Source: Peptostreptococcaceae bacterium (GTDB taxonomy: Bacteria; Bacillota_A; Clostridia; Peptostreptococcales; Acidaminobacteraceae). From it: 7,779 bases of DNA. Made by a program: the position numbers and the translations under genes. Every line of letters starts with the position of its first letter. Position 1 is the stretch's first letter. The stretch lies in NCBI GenBank assembly GCA_013619035.1, contig JABXKX010000356.1, positions 1 to 7,779 of the forward strand, in the 5' to 3' direction. This document shows, one piece after another, positions 1 through 7,175 of the stretch. The notes beneath the pieces were generated by a model that did not search any database, was not told where the DNA came from, and saw only the letters and a program-made list of their open reading frames with translations.

Positions 1-18
1 CCGTATTTATAACGAACC

Positions 19-35
19 TTGTATAGTTTATACAA
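19..35. repeat. 17-bp palindrome downstream of the AraC gene
   Basis: TTGTATA (19-25) and TATACAA (29-35) are perfect inverted arms around a 3-base centre (gtt). The stem is AT-rich and neither side is followed by a T-run, so an intrinsic terminator is unlikely. An operator for a gene beyond the left edge is one possibility. Nothing else in positions 1-74 can be supported as a feature. Confidence 0.3.
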
Positions 36-74
36 AGATATAGCATAGATACCCATGAAAATTAAGAAGATGCA

Positions 75-746
75 TTATTTTTTGTCGATTGTGGTCCTAT
101 ACTTTTGTGGAGAAATACCTGTAAATGATTTAAAAGTTCTAGAAAAATGCGCTTGATCGTAAAAACCTAGTTTTTCTCCAATTTCAGTGATGGAGTCGCT
201 TTTTCTTAAAAGGGACTGTGCTCTTTTTATCTTAAGTTCTTTTCCATATTTCATGATACTGGTATTCATATGTTCTTTAAAAATTTTAGAAGCATAACTT
301 TGGGATAAATTAAGTTCATGAGTGAGCTCCTCTAACGTAAAATAATTTTCAATATGCAAATGAAGGAAGTGCAGTATTTTATTTACGAGTAGATGATCGG
401 TCATCTCTTGCTGGTGTATGATGATATCGACATATCTTTTAAACATATACAGTTCAGTGTCTTGTAACTCTTTTAAAGTTTTACATTTATTGATCTTTTC
501 ATAAATGGCATCGTATTGGTTGGCAAGATGTTCAAAGGTATAACCCAGTTGTACGATTTCTCTGATGAGTATACCGTTCCACATAAAGGTATTGTGTTTC
601 TTTATGTCAAAGTCCAATTTGTTTTTGATTTCAAAAAAATGTTTTGTTTTTAAGTAGTTGATAATCTCAGGACGGTACTTGTTTCTAAAGTAAAAAAACA
701 GTTGGTCATCAAAAATACTTAAATCCGAATGTAAAATTTCTCTCAT
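75..746 (-). CDS. AraC-family transcriptional regulator
   Basis: A DNA-binding regulator of 223 residues, cytoplasmic. The C-terminal half (about residues 122-218) is a typical AraC double helix-turn-helix. The first helix-turn-helix is in TLEELTHELNLSQSYASKIF, and the second ends in the family signature (GFYDQAHFSRTFK, then GISPQKYR). The N-terminal ~120 residues are mostly helical and are not a recognisable cupin sugar-binding domain. They resemble the helical N-terminal region of other Firmicutes AraC regulators, so the ligand cannot be named. I chose the ATG at 746 over an in-frame ATG at 791 because AGGAG lies 5 bases before it and the apparent -10 box (787-792) overlaps the upstream ATG, which would then not be transcribed. 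The gene is divergent from the GH13 glycosidase at 831, so control of that gene, probably by a maltodextrin-type signal, is the natural inference. Family assignment is firm; target and ligand are inferred. Confidence 0.93.
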   Translation of the reverse strand: MREILHSDLSIFDDQLFFYFRNKYRPEIINYLKTKHFFEIKNKLDFDIKKHNTFMWNGILIREIVQLGYTFEHLANQYDAIYEKINKCKTLKELQDTELYMFKRYVDIIIHQQEMTDHLLVNKILHFLHLHIENYFTLEELTHELNLSQSYASKIFKEHMNTSIMKYGKELKIKRAQSLLRKSDSITEIGEKLGFYDQAHFSRTFKSFTGISPQKYRTTIDKK

Positions 747-784
747 AACAGCTCCTATATACATACTAGAATTTTTATATACAT

Positions 785-808
785 ATAGCATACGTTTTCC
801 TATGCTAT
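785..808. promoter_or_regulatory. Palindromic candidate operator between the divergent genes
   Basis: ATAGCATA (785-792) and TATGCTAT (801-808) are perfect 8-base inverted arms with an 8-base spacer. The site covers the AraC gene's -10 box and ends 22 bases before the GH13 start codon, so a bound protein could affect both genes. AraC proteins more often bind direct repeats, so the protein that binds here is not certain. No good -35 is visible for the plus-strand gene, which would fit an activated promoter. Confidence 0.45.
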
Positions 809-816
809 TATGTCAA
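787..816 (-). promoter_or_regulatory. Promoter of the AraC gene
   Basis: Reading the minus strand, a perfect TTGACA -35 (816-811) is followed after 18 bases by TATGCT (792-787, 4 of 6 matches to TATAAT). Transcription would start near 780, giving a leader of about 34 bases before the ATG at 746. The -10 lies in one arm of the palindrome at 785-808. Confidence 0.6.
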
Positions 817-830
817 TAGGAGGCGAGAAA

Positions 831-2636
831 ATGATTTCAAAAGACGTAATTTTACATACACCCAAAAGTAACTATGCCTATGGTTATGATTCAGAAACCT
901 TGCATATCAGAATAAGAACTAAAATAGATGAGGTAACAAAAGCAACCCTAAGAATTGGCGATCCTTATATTTGGACAAAAGGTGGCGCTGATGGTGGTAA
1001 CTTGGAAGCCGCTGGTGGAAGAGGTTGGTCAGGCGTTAATGTGGATATGATCAAAGAAGTGACCACAGAGTATCATGACTACTGGTTTGCAAGCTTCAAG
1101 CCCACTCATAAAAGGTCTAGATATGCATTTCTATTAGAAAATGACGATGAGACATTGTTGGTAGGAGAAAGAAGAATCATCACACTGGAAGATGATAATC
1201 AATGGATATTAAATGATTTATCAAACTTCTATTGTTTCCCTTACTTAAATCATAAAGATGTACATCAAGTGCCTTCTTGGGTAAAAGATACCGTTTGGTA
1301 TCAAATATTTCCAGATCGATTTGAAAATGGAGATCCTTCTTTAGATAAAGATTTCTTTGATCCTTGGGGAGCAAAACCAGGTCACTATAACTTTACAGGT
1401 GGTGACATTCAAGGGATCATCAATCGATTGGACTACTTAAAAGATCTAGGGATTACCGGGATTTATTTATGTCCGATATTCGAAGCAACAACCAATCATA
1501 GATACGATACAATTGATTATAAAAAGATAGACCCTTCTTTAGGAGATGAAAAGACCTTTAGAAGATTTGTGGATGAAGCTCATAAAAGAGGCATTAAAAT
1601 TATGTTAGATGCTGTATTTAATCATATGGGTTATAAAGCACCCGAGTGGTTAGATGTCGTAGAACATAATGAAAAATCACAGTATAAGGATTGGTTCCAC
1701 ATTCATAAGTTTCCAGTGTACGACAAACCTTTTGATAAATTAGATGGCAGTTGTTTGAATTATGAAACCTTTGGACGTGCTAAATATATGCCAAAAGTGA
1801 ACACTGAAAACAAAGAGGTTATCAAATATTTTATGGAAGTTTCTAAATACTGGGTTGAAGAGTTTAACATTGATGCATGGCGTATTGATGTGGCCAATGA
1901 AGTGGACCATCATTTCTGGAGAGAATTTAGAGATGAAGTCAAATCAGTGAATCAGGATGTATTTTTACTTGGTGAGATCTGGCATGATGCGTTGCCTTGG
2001 TTAAAGGGTGATCAATTTGATGCCGCAATGAATTATCCATTGACAGATGCTATGAAACAATTTTTCTGTACACATACAATGAATAAATCTGAATTTATTC
2101 ATGCGGTGAATCAAGTAAAGATCAGTTACTCACTACAAGTTACTGAGAACAACTTCAACTTATTAGATTCTCATGATACAAGTAGAGTATTAACAACTGC
2201 TGAAGGTCATATAGGTCGTATCCAATTGGCTTATTTGTTTATGATGACACAATTGGGATCACCTTGTATTTATTATGGTAGTGAATTACCGATGAAGGGT
2301 GTTCAAGGAAGTGGTAAAGAAGATCATAGAAAGTGTATGACCTTTGATCATATTGGTGATGATATGCATGAGTTTATGAAAAATATTATTTCACTTCGCC
2401 ATAGAACTGAAGCTTTTAAAACTTGTGATAATGAGTGGATAGAACATAAGAAAGTGCTTATTTATAAGAAGGGCGATACACTTATTATCATGAATCCTGA
2501 AAATAAAAAATACGACATAACATTACCTGATGCCTATAAAAATACATCTGTTAAAGATGCATTTACTGGAGAAGTTGTCCAGTTAAAAGACACATTAGAG
2601 TTAAAAAAATATGGGTATAAAGTATATATCGTTTAA
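831..2636 (+). CDS. GH13 alpha-glycosidase, neopullulanase/cyclomaltodextrinase type
   Basis: A 601-residue cytoplasmic enzyme with no signal peptide, expected to hydrolyse alpha-1,4 (and some alpha-1,6) bonds in maltodextrins, cyclodextrins or pullulan fragments. Residues 1 to about 140 form a CBM34-like beta-sandwich, which in this group helps form the dimer active site. The (beta/alpha)8 barrel starts at WYQIFPDRF (156). All conserved regions are present: DAVFNH (260-265), MPKVN (320-324, the MPK-type fifth region typical of GH13_20), WRIDVANE with nucleophile D353, GEIWH with acid/base E382, and LLDSHDT with H448 and D449. A small beta domain closes the C-terminus. Length is normal for the subfamily. 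The start at 831 is chosen because AGGAGG (818-823) lies 7 bases upstream; an in-frame ATG at 810 lies before this site. It is divergent from the AraC gene and followed by a terminator, so it is probably transcribed alone. Exact substrate preference cannot be read from sequence. Confidence 0.95.
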   Translation: MISKDVILHTPKSNYAYGYDSETLHIRIRTKIDEVTKATLRIGDPYIWTKGGADGGNLEAAGGRGWSGVNVDMIKEVTTEYHDYWFASFKPTHKRSRYAFLLENDDETLLVGERRIITLEDDNQWILNDLSNFYCFPYLNHKDVHQVPSWVKDTVWYQIFPDRFENGDPSLDKDFFDPWGAKPGHYNFTGGDIQGIINRLDYLKDLGITGIYLCPIFEATTNHRYDTIDYKKIDPSLGDEKTFRRFVDEAHKRGIKIMLDAVFNHMGYKAPEWLDVVEHNEKSQYKDWFHIHKFPVYDKPFDKLDGSCLNYETFGRAKYMPKVNTENKEVIKYFMEVSKYWVEEFNIDAWRIDVANEVDHHFWREFRDEVKSVNQDVFLLGEIWHDALPWLKGDQFDAAMNYPLTDAMKQFFCTHTMNKSEFIHAVNQVKISYSLQVTENNFNLLDSHDTSRVLTTAEGHIGRIQLAYLFMMTQLGSPCIYYGSELPMKGVQGSGKEDHRKCMTFDHIGDDMHEFMKNIISLRHRTEAFKTCDNEWIEHKKVLIYKKGDTLIIMNPENKKYDITLPDAYKNTSVKDAFTGEVVQLKDTLELKKYGYKVYIV

Positions 2637-2638
2637 TC

Positions 2639-2665
2639 AAAACTTCCTTTTATAGGAAGTTTTTT
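2639..2665 (+). terminator. Intrinsic terminator after the glycosidase
   Basis: AAAACTTCCT (2639-2648) pairs with AGGAAGTTTT (2654-2663) around a 5-base loop and runs into a T-tract ending at 2665. It starts 3 bases after the GH13 stop codon and ends just before the next promoter, insulating the PadR operon. Confidence 0.88.
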
Positions 2666-2666
2666 C

Positions 2667-2696
2667 TTGACTGGGTATATCGAATATTGATATACT
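2667..2696 (+). promoter_or_regulatory. Promoter of the PadR-DUF2812 operon
   Basis: TTGACT (2667-2672) and TATACT (2691-2696) are separated by 18 bases, each one mismatch from consensus. Transcription would start near 2703. The -10 and start region are covered by two palindromes, so the promoter looks strong but repressible. Confidence 0.8.
2675..2695. promoter_or_regulatory. Probable PadR operator 1
   Basis: GTATATC (2675-2681) and GATATAC (2689-2695) are perfect inverted 7-base arms with a 7-base AT-rich centre. The site fills the spacer and most of the -10 of the promoter. PadR proteins commonly bind AT-rich dyads of this kind and repress their own operons, so assignment to the adjacent PadR is inferred from position. 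Confidence 0.7.
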
Positions 2697-2715
2697 ATAT
2701 CTATATTCGATATAC
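2695..2715. promoter_or_regulatory. Probable PadR operator 2
   Basis: CTATATC (2695-2701) and GATATAC (2709-2715) repeat the layout of operator 1, with 7-base arms (6 of 7 pairs) and a 7-base centre. The two sites are centred 20 bp apart, about two helical turns, and share base 2695. Site 2 covers the predicted transcription start and abuts the ribosome site GGAGG (2716-2720). Confidence 0.65.
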
Positions 2716-2724
2716 GGAGGTATT

Positions 2725-3048
2725 ATGGCTAGAAAACAACTAAAAACATTAACAGAACCCATGTACTATATTTTATTATGTTTATTAAAACCCATGCATG
2801 GTTATGGCATCATGCAGCGTATTGATGAGATAACAGGGGGGAGAGTCAAAGTAGGACCCGGAACTTTATATGCATTAATCTCTAGATTTGAGAAAGAAGA
2901 AATTGTTATTAAAGTATCCTCGGACAATGGGAAGAAAACATATATTTTGACTGAAAAAGGAAAAGGAATACTAATTAATGAATATAATAGATTAAATCAA
3001 TTAGTGAGTGATGGTGAGGTATTGAGAGGTGAGTCTGATGAGTTTTAA
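2725..3048 (+). CDS. PadR-family transcriptional regulator
   Basis: A 107-residue winged-helix DNA-binding protein of the short PadR type. The family signature is clear: an N-terminal helix with PMYYILLCLL, then HGYGIMQRI (25-33), the recognition region GPGTLYALISRFEKE (44-58), and the wing with KKTYILTEKGK. The C-terminal dimerisation helix is short. The start is fixed by GGAGG 4 bases before the ATG. It is the first gene of a two-gene operon: its last codons overlap the start of the DUF2812 gene. The paired palindromes in its promoter suggest self-repression. The inducing signal is unknown; in related systems it is often a small toxic or envelope-active compound, but nothing here identifies it. 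Confidence 0.95.
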   Translation: MARKQLKTLTEPMYYILLCLLKPMHGYGIMQRIDEITGGRVKVGPGTLYALISRFEKEEIVIKVSSDNGKKTYILTEKGKGILINEYNRLNQLVSDGEVLRGESDEF

Positions 3049-4381
3049 TACAAAGAAAGTATTCAAACTACATTCGGTTGTAGAATACAAAAATTTAGAA
3101 TCTTATTTTGAGAAGATGGCTTTAAAAGGCTGGATGTTAAAAGAGATAAAAAAGGGATTTTACATATTCGATAAAGTTGAGACTATGGCATTAGAATTTA
3201 GTGTAAATGTATTTTATGAGTCTGGTCCTTTTGATTTTCCAGATGATGATGCTGAAAAAACTTTAATTGAATTTTGTGAAGATAGCGGTTGGCATCATTG
3301 TACAGGGACTCAAATGTATCAAGTGTTTTATAAAGAAAAAGGCAAAGAGGTTCTACCCATACATACAGAACCAGAAGAAGAATATCAGTATATCAGGAAG
3401 ATTGTTATGAAAACGGAACTGTTTGTGTTACCGATGATCATCATGTTTTTAGGTATGGGGTATATTAATGTCAGGTTAGTTGATTATGAAGATATATTTA
3501 GTAATGCTGTTATGATATCTAGAATTTGGCCGTTTTGTGTAGCGTTATTATTTACCATCACAGTTTATACGCCTATCGTCTGGTTGGTTAAAAATAGAAT
3601 CAATTTAAATCAAAATAAAAAGCTGATGCATTTCTCAGATAGACATATAAAAATTAAATATACATTGTACTATGGTGTTACTGGCATTTATCTAATCTTA
3701 TTGGGGATGATGTTCTTTGATTCTTTTTCTAGTATTGGATTATCTATATTACCGTTAGTCGTATTGTTATTTTTACCAATGATTGCTGTCATTTTTATGA
3801 TGAAAAGATTCAAAAAAGTAAAGAGTGATCGATTTAAAAACATGCTAAAGTACATCATTGTTAGTATCGGAGCATTTGTTATCAGTATTGCTGGGGTTTT
3901 ATTTTTGATTTCTTCTGACAGTTTGCACCTATTTAATGGTAAAATTAAAGAGGAAACTGTTCTTGAACTGTCTGACTTTGGAGATTACGATGTAAAGCAT
4001 ACTCATTTGTTCAAATCTCATAGTGTTTTTACACCAGTATATCTTGAGTATTATGAAAGCGTAGATAGAAGTGATAAATCATTAAACATTCGAAATGTCG
4101 AAACAATTTATATCGAGTGTATCAGTGAAAAAGTGGCTGAGTATGTCTTTGATAATACCTTGAAGGATCAATTAAAATATGAAGAAGCAGATTATAAACT
4201 AGAAAAAATACCTCTGGCGTTATGGTCTGTAGATGAAGGGTATTATCTTTTTGAAACAAAAGAAAAACTGGTACTCAGAAAAGATAAAACCATTATTATT
4301 ATTGACGGTGATATGGATTTTACAAATGATAAGATTATTGAGATTTGCAAAAATAAATTAAAAATAGATTCAATTCAATAA
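3038..4381 (+). CDS. DUF2812-domain membrane protein, partner of PadR
   Basis: A 447-residue protein of unknown function. The N-terminal ~110 residues are a cytoplasmic DUF2812 domain (motif MALKGWML, 27-34). About five membrane segments follow, at roughly 128-145, 163-184, 208-227, 233-255 and 270-291. A C-terminal domain of ~155 residues follows; with five segments and a cytoplasmic N-terminus it should lie outside the cell. It ends in a beta-rich stretch including TIIIIDGDMDFT. DUF2812 genes are, to my knowledge, frequently placed next to PadR genes. The layout (inside domain, membrane bundle, outside domain) fits a sensor or envelope-stress role, but no activity is known. The ATG at 3038 overlaps the PadR gene by 11 bases and has a GAGAGGTGAG-like ribosome site; a GTG at 3029 would add three residues. 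The overlap suggests translational coupling. Confidence 0.85.
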   Translation: MSFNTKKVFKLHSVVEYKNLESYFEKMALKGWMLKEIKKGFYIFDKVETMALEFSVNVFYESGPFDFPDDDAEKTLIEFCEDSGWHHCTGTQMYQVFYKEKGKEVLPIHTEPEEEYQYIRKIVMKTELFVLPMIIMFLGMGYINVRLVDYEDIFSNAVMISRIWPFCVALLFTITVYTPIVWLVKNRINLNQNKKLMHFSDRHIKIKYTLYYGVTGIYLILLGMMFFDSFSSIGLSILPLVVLLFLPMIAVIFMMKRFKKVKSDRFKNMLKYIIVSIGAFVISIAGVLFLISSDSLHLFNGKIKEETVLELSDFGDYDVKHTHLFKSHSVFTPVYLEYYESVDRSDKSLNIRNVETIYIECISEKVAEYVFDNTLKDQLKYEEADYKLEKIPLALWSVDEGYYLFETKEKLVLRKDKTIIIIDGDMDFTNDKIIEICKNKLKIDSIQ

Positions 4382-4386
4382 TTATG

Positions 4387-4406
4387 ATTTCAAGTGAGTT
4401 TGAAAT
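4387..4406. promoter_or_regulatory. Inverted repeat upstream of the alcohol dehydrogenase
   Basis: ATTTCAA (4387-4393) and TTGAAAT (4400-4406) are perfect arms around gtgagt. The stem has one G-C pair per arm and no T-run follows, so it is a poor terminator. It may be an operator. No strong promoter is visible in the 76-base gap, only AT-rich stretches, so the dehydrogenase may be read from the PadR promoter or from a weak promoter here. Confidence 0.3.
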
Positions 4407-4457
4407 TTGTATTATATAGAAGTACCTGTCGATGCACTATATTTTAGAGGAGGGATT

Positions 4458-5660
4458 ATGCTATATAGAACGTATGCACGGATATACCAAACTGCTTTTA
4501 GAGGTGTTTCATATCTTCTGCCTTGGTCAACACCAACGCTCCTTCAAGGAAGAGATGCCAGTAAAGAATTGCCAGAACTGATACAGAAAAACAAACATAA
4601 ATCACTTATTGTGGTGACGGATAAAGTTTTGATGGATCTAAAGTTGGTTAATAATTTATTGGATGGTTTAGAGGTGCAAGGCATTCCTTATTGCATTTAC
4701 AGTGATACAGTAGCAAATCCTACAATAGATAATGTAAACGATGCACTCGATCTTTATAACAAACATAATTGTGATGGCATCATTGCATTTGGTGGTGGTT
4801 CGCCGATGGATTGTGCAAAAGCACTTGGCGCAAGAGTGGTTAACCCTAAGAAGTCTATTTCTAAAATGAAGGGATTATTTAAAGTTGTCAAAAAATTACC
4901 ACCTCTTTACGCCATTCCAACTACCGCTGGGACTGGGAGTGAAGTGACAATAGCAGCCGTGATAACGGATAGTAAAACACATGAGAAATATGCTATAAAT
5001 GATTTGAGATTAATTCCCAAATACGCGATATTGGATCCTATGCTAACAGAAAACTTACCTCAAGCAATAACATCAACAACTGGTATTGATGCACTGACTC
5101 ATGCAGTTGAATCCTATATAGGCAAAAGTAATACAAAGAGTACCAAAGACTACTCAAGAAAAGCAGTTAAATTGATTACCGATAATATCTTTACAGCTTA
5201 CAGCAATGGCAGCAATATTGAAGCAAGAGAAAATATGCAAACCGCTTCTTACTATGCTGGAATTGCATTTACGAGAGCTTATGTTGGATATGTCCATGCC
5301 ATTGCACACACTTTAGGTGGATTTTACTCCGTGCCACATGGACTTGCAAATGCAGTTATCTTACCTTATGTATTAGAATATTACGGATCATCAGTTCACA
5401 AACCGTTGGCAGAATTGGCTGATCATATTCATATCACATCACGAGCTGATACAGAAGCAGAGAAAGCTAACAGGTTTATTGAACTTATAAAGAAACTCAA
5501 CAAAGACATGAATATTCCAGATAAAATAGAAGGCATTAAAAATGAGGATATTCCAGTGATGGTTGATAGAGCAAATCAAGAAGCCAATCCATTATATCCT
5601 GTACCAAAGATACTGAAAAAAAAGGATTTGGAAAATATATTTATGATGATCAAGGCGTAG
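4458..5660 (+). CDS. Iron-containing (group III) alcohol dehydrogenase
   Basis: A 400-residue cytoplasmic NAD(P)-dependent oxidoreductase that interconverts alcohols and aldehydes or ketones, probably in fermentative redox balance. The N-terminal Rossmann-like part carries GGGSPMDCAK (112-121) for the dinucleotide and TTAGTGSE (155-162). The C-terminal helical part carries all four metal ligands in family spacing: D211, H215, H280 and H294. H284, in HAIAHTLGG, matches the conserved extra histidine. PHGLANA (293-299) is also typical. Length is normal. The ATG at 4458 is chosen because AGGAGG (4448-4453) lies 4 bases upstream; the frame stays open to a TTG at 4407, but that has no ribosome site. 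Substrate, and NADH versus NADPH use, cannot be told. It follows the PadR-DUF2812 pair on the same strand and converges with the next gene. Confidence 0.94.
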   Translation: MLYRTYARIYQTAFRGVSYLLPWSTPTLLQGRDASKELPELIQKNKHKSLIVVTDKVLMDLKLVNNLLDGLEVQGIPYCIYSDTVANPTIDNVNDALDLYNKHNCDGIIAFGGGSPMDCAKALGARVVNPKKSISKMKGLFKVVKKLPPLYAIPTTAGTGSEVTIAAVITDSKTHEKYAINDLRLIPKYAILDPMLTENLPQAITSTTGIDALTHAVESYIGKSNTKSTKDYSRKAVKLITDNIFTAYSNGSNIEARENMQTASYYAGIAFTRAYVGYVHAIAHTLGGFYSVPHGLANAVILPYVLEYYGSSVHKPLAELADHIHITSRADTEAEKANRFIELIKKLNKDMNIPDKIEGIKNEDIPVMVDRANQEANPLYPVPKILKKKDLENIFMMIKA

Positions 5661-5673
5661 CCGTTTGAACAAT

Positions 5674-5703
5674 AAAAAAGGACTTTCTTATGAAAGTCCT
5701 TTT
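5674..5703. terminator. Bidirectional terminator overlapping the end of the HTH gene
   Basis: AAAAGGACTTTC (5676-5687) pairs perfectly with GAAAGTCCTTTT (5692-5703) around loop TTAT. On the minus strand the stem is followed by six T residues (5679-5674), a strong terminator. On the plus strand only four T residues, part of the stem, follow, so termination of the dehydrogenase transcript is likely but weaker. The minus-strand gene's stop codon (5690-5688) lies in the loop. Confidence 0.85.
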
Positions 5704-7157
5704 AAATATTGGTGTAAAGTTTTTGCCTCTTCATTTAACATCAGTAAATTCTTAATATGATCTACTGCTTTTTCGAGTATAAATTCTGAGTCACTGATAA
5801 TGAAATTGGTCTCACCACATAGAGGATAAGAATAAATCATTTGTTCTTCAATGATCCACATCATACTGTCTGTTAGAATCGGTAAGTCATGAAAAGAGGC
5901 TACTGAAATGTTGAAATAATCATGAGTCGTTATAAGTGAATCTAAATATTTCAAATGCTCTATTAGTTGCTCTCTTGTTATGTAGATGTCTTTATTGGTA
6001 ATAGAACTGACATCATCTAAGCGAATAAGATCTGATGTAAGGGCTCTTTCCAAATGTTCTTGACTGATTATTTCTTCTAAAAGTGATTGATTCCCATTTT
6101 TAAAAAACATTTTTTTGTTAACTTTATGTATTTGCATCAGTTCATACATTTGTTGATCTGATAAGTTGTTATTATGCAATATATCCTGTAACAAAGCATC
6201 CGGCATGGTACTAAAAGGCGGTAACGGTGATAAGAAATAACTTGTACTTCTTTCTTGTATTGCAGACATCAGTGTTTCTGTGAATCCTTTTAAACTGGTA
6301 CCATGAGATGAATAAGTTGAAATTAGTTTTTTTGATTGATTAAGTCTTTGTGAAAATTCTTTTACCATTTGTTCGATAGAAAAAGGATCTCTATAGACTG
6401 CTATATATAAATCATCATTTTTTATCTCGTTATCGAAACTCATCAGTAACATATGTCGGTGTATGATATACAAACTTGGTATAGGTGCAGTGAATTGCTC
6501 CAAACCATAAGCCGTAACGTTACCAGTAAAGTACTTACTCAATCCAAAGTAGTCAAAAGCACCTACTGTTTTTTCGCCATAAGTCAAATTGTAAATGATA
6601 ATAATATTATGACCCTTTTGAGCCAATTCATTTAATTTAATGTGGTAGAGTGCGTAAAAATCCATATCCTCAGTCAGCCAATCCATTTTTTCGGTGTCAG
6701 AGATAAAGATTTCCTGTCCACTTGGTAATTCCAGTGCGTAATTAAAAAACTCTATTGCAGCATCTCTTTTTCCTTGATTGCCTTTATAGATATCAATTGT
6801 TGTGGTGTATAATGAAGACTTTGCACGTCGCCAATCATTGAAGCTATTAAAGTAACCTAAATCTTTTCCGATTAACCAAGTGGTTAAACAAGTGCTTAAA
6901 TAATCAGGTTCATTTCTATCAATATTGGGATAAACTTCTCTAAAAAAACGCTCAAAGATAGCATCATTTCTTTTATGGTTAAACGAAATAAGTGCCTCTA
7001 AAATATTATTAAAATGTGGATTGTTTACCTTTAATGGTCTTGCGTTATTTTTCCATTTGCTTACTAAAGTTCGATCAACGTTTATAGTTGAAGCTAATTC
7101 TTTGCCTGATATTTCTAGTAAATCAATGATATAACCAAACTGGGATTTATAATTCAC
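5688..7157 (-). CDS. Large HTH-domain protein of unknown function
   Basis: A 489-residue protein, probably a cytoplasmic transcriptional regulator: no signal peptide or membrane segment is seen. Residues about 15-42 form an XRE-like helix-turn-helix (GKELASTINVDRTLVSKWKN, then ARPL). The remaining ~440 residues match no family I can name. They contain alternating helices and strands, including a stretch with IIIIYNL and later SLYIIHRHMLLMSF that suggests an alpha/beta ligand or effector domain. The start is GTG at 7157 with an AGAGGTGAG ribosome site (7169-7161) 3 bases upstream. The nearby ATG (7159) is out of frame and meets TGA at once. The last five codons and the stop lie inside a terminator hairpin. 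It has no same-strand neighbour in the window, so its target is unknown. Coding status is firm, a DNA-binding role likely, anything more would be guesswork. Confidence 0.85.
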   Translation of the reverse strand: MNYKSQFGYIIDLLEISGKELASTINVDRTLVSKWKNNARPLKVNNPHFNNILEALISFNHKRNDAIFERFFREVYPNIDRNEPDYLSTCLTTWLIGKDLGYFNSFNDWRRAKSSLYTTTIDIYKGNQGKRDAAIEFFNYALELPSGQEIFISDTEKMDWLTEDMDFYALYHIKLNELAQKGHNIIIIYNLTYGEKTVGAFDYFGLSKYFTGNVTAYGLEQFTAPIPSLYIIHRHMLLMSFDNEIKNDDLYIAVYRDPFSIEQMVKEFSQRLNQSKKLISTYSSHGTSLKGFTETLMSAIQERSTSYFLSPLPPFSTMPDALLQDILHNNNLSDQQMYELMQIHKVNKKMFFKNGNQSLLEEIISQEHLERALTSDLIRLDDVSSITNKDIYITREQLIEHLKYLDSLITTHDYFNISVASFHDLPILTDSMMWIIEEQMIYSYPLCGETNFIISDSEFILEKAVDHIKNLLMLNEEAKTLHQYLKGLS

Positions 7158-7175
7158 ATTCTCACCTCTAAGTTA

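Noticed and set aside
1..56. Minus-strand open frame from an ATG at 56 to the left edge, hydrophobic (MGIYAISLYK...)
   Set aside because: Only 18 codons are visible, with no ribosome site before the ATG, and it contains the palindrome at 19-35. It could be the start of a membrane protein but cannot be supported.
747..791. Upstream in-frame start for the AraC protein (ATG at 791)
   Set aside because: It overlaps the predicted -10 box, and the AGGAG site lies before the ATG at 746, so the longer form would not be made.
785..830. Catabolite repression (cre) site upstream of the glycosidase
   Set aside because: No match to the TGNAANCGNTNNCA pattern was found in the spacer.
1180..1374. Minus-strand open frame of 64 codons inside the glycosidase
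   Set aside because: It lies wholly antisense to conserved GH13 coding sequence and is a shadow frame.
6453..6635. Plus-strand open frame of 60 codons inside the HTH gene
   Set aside because: It is antisense to a long coding frame, with no recognisable protein and no ribosome site seen.
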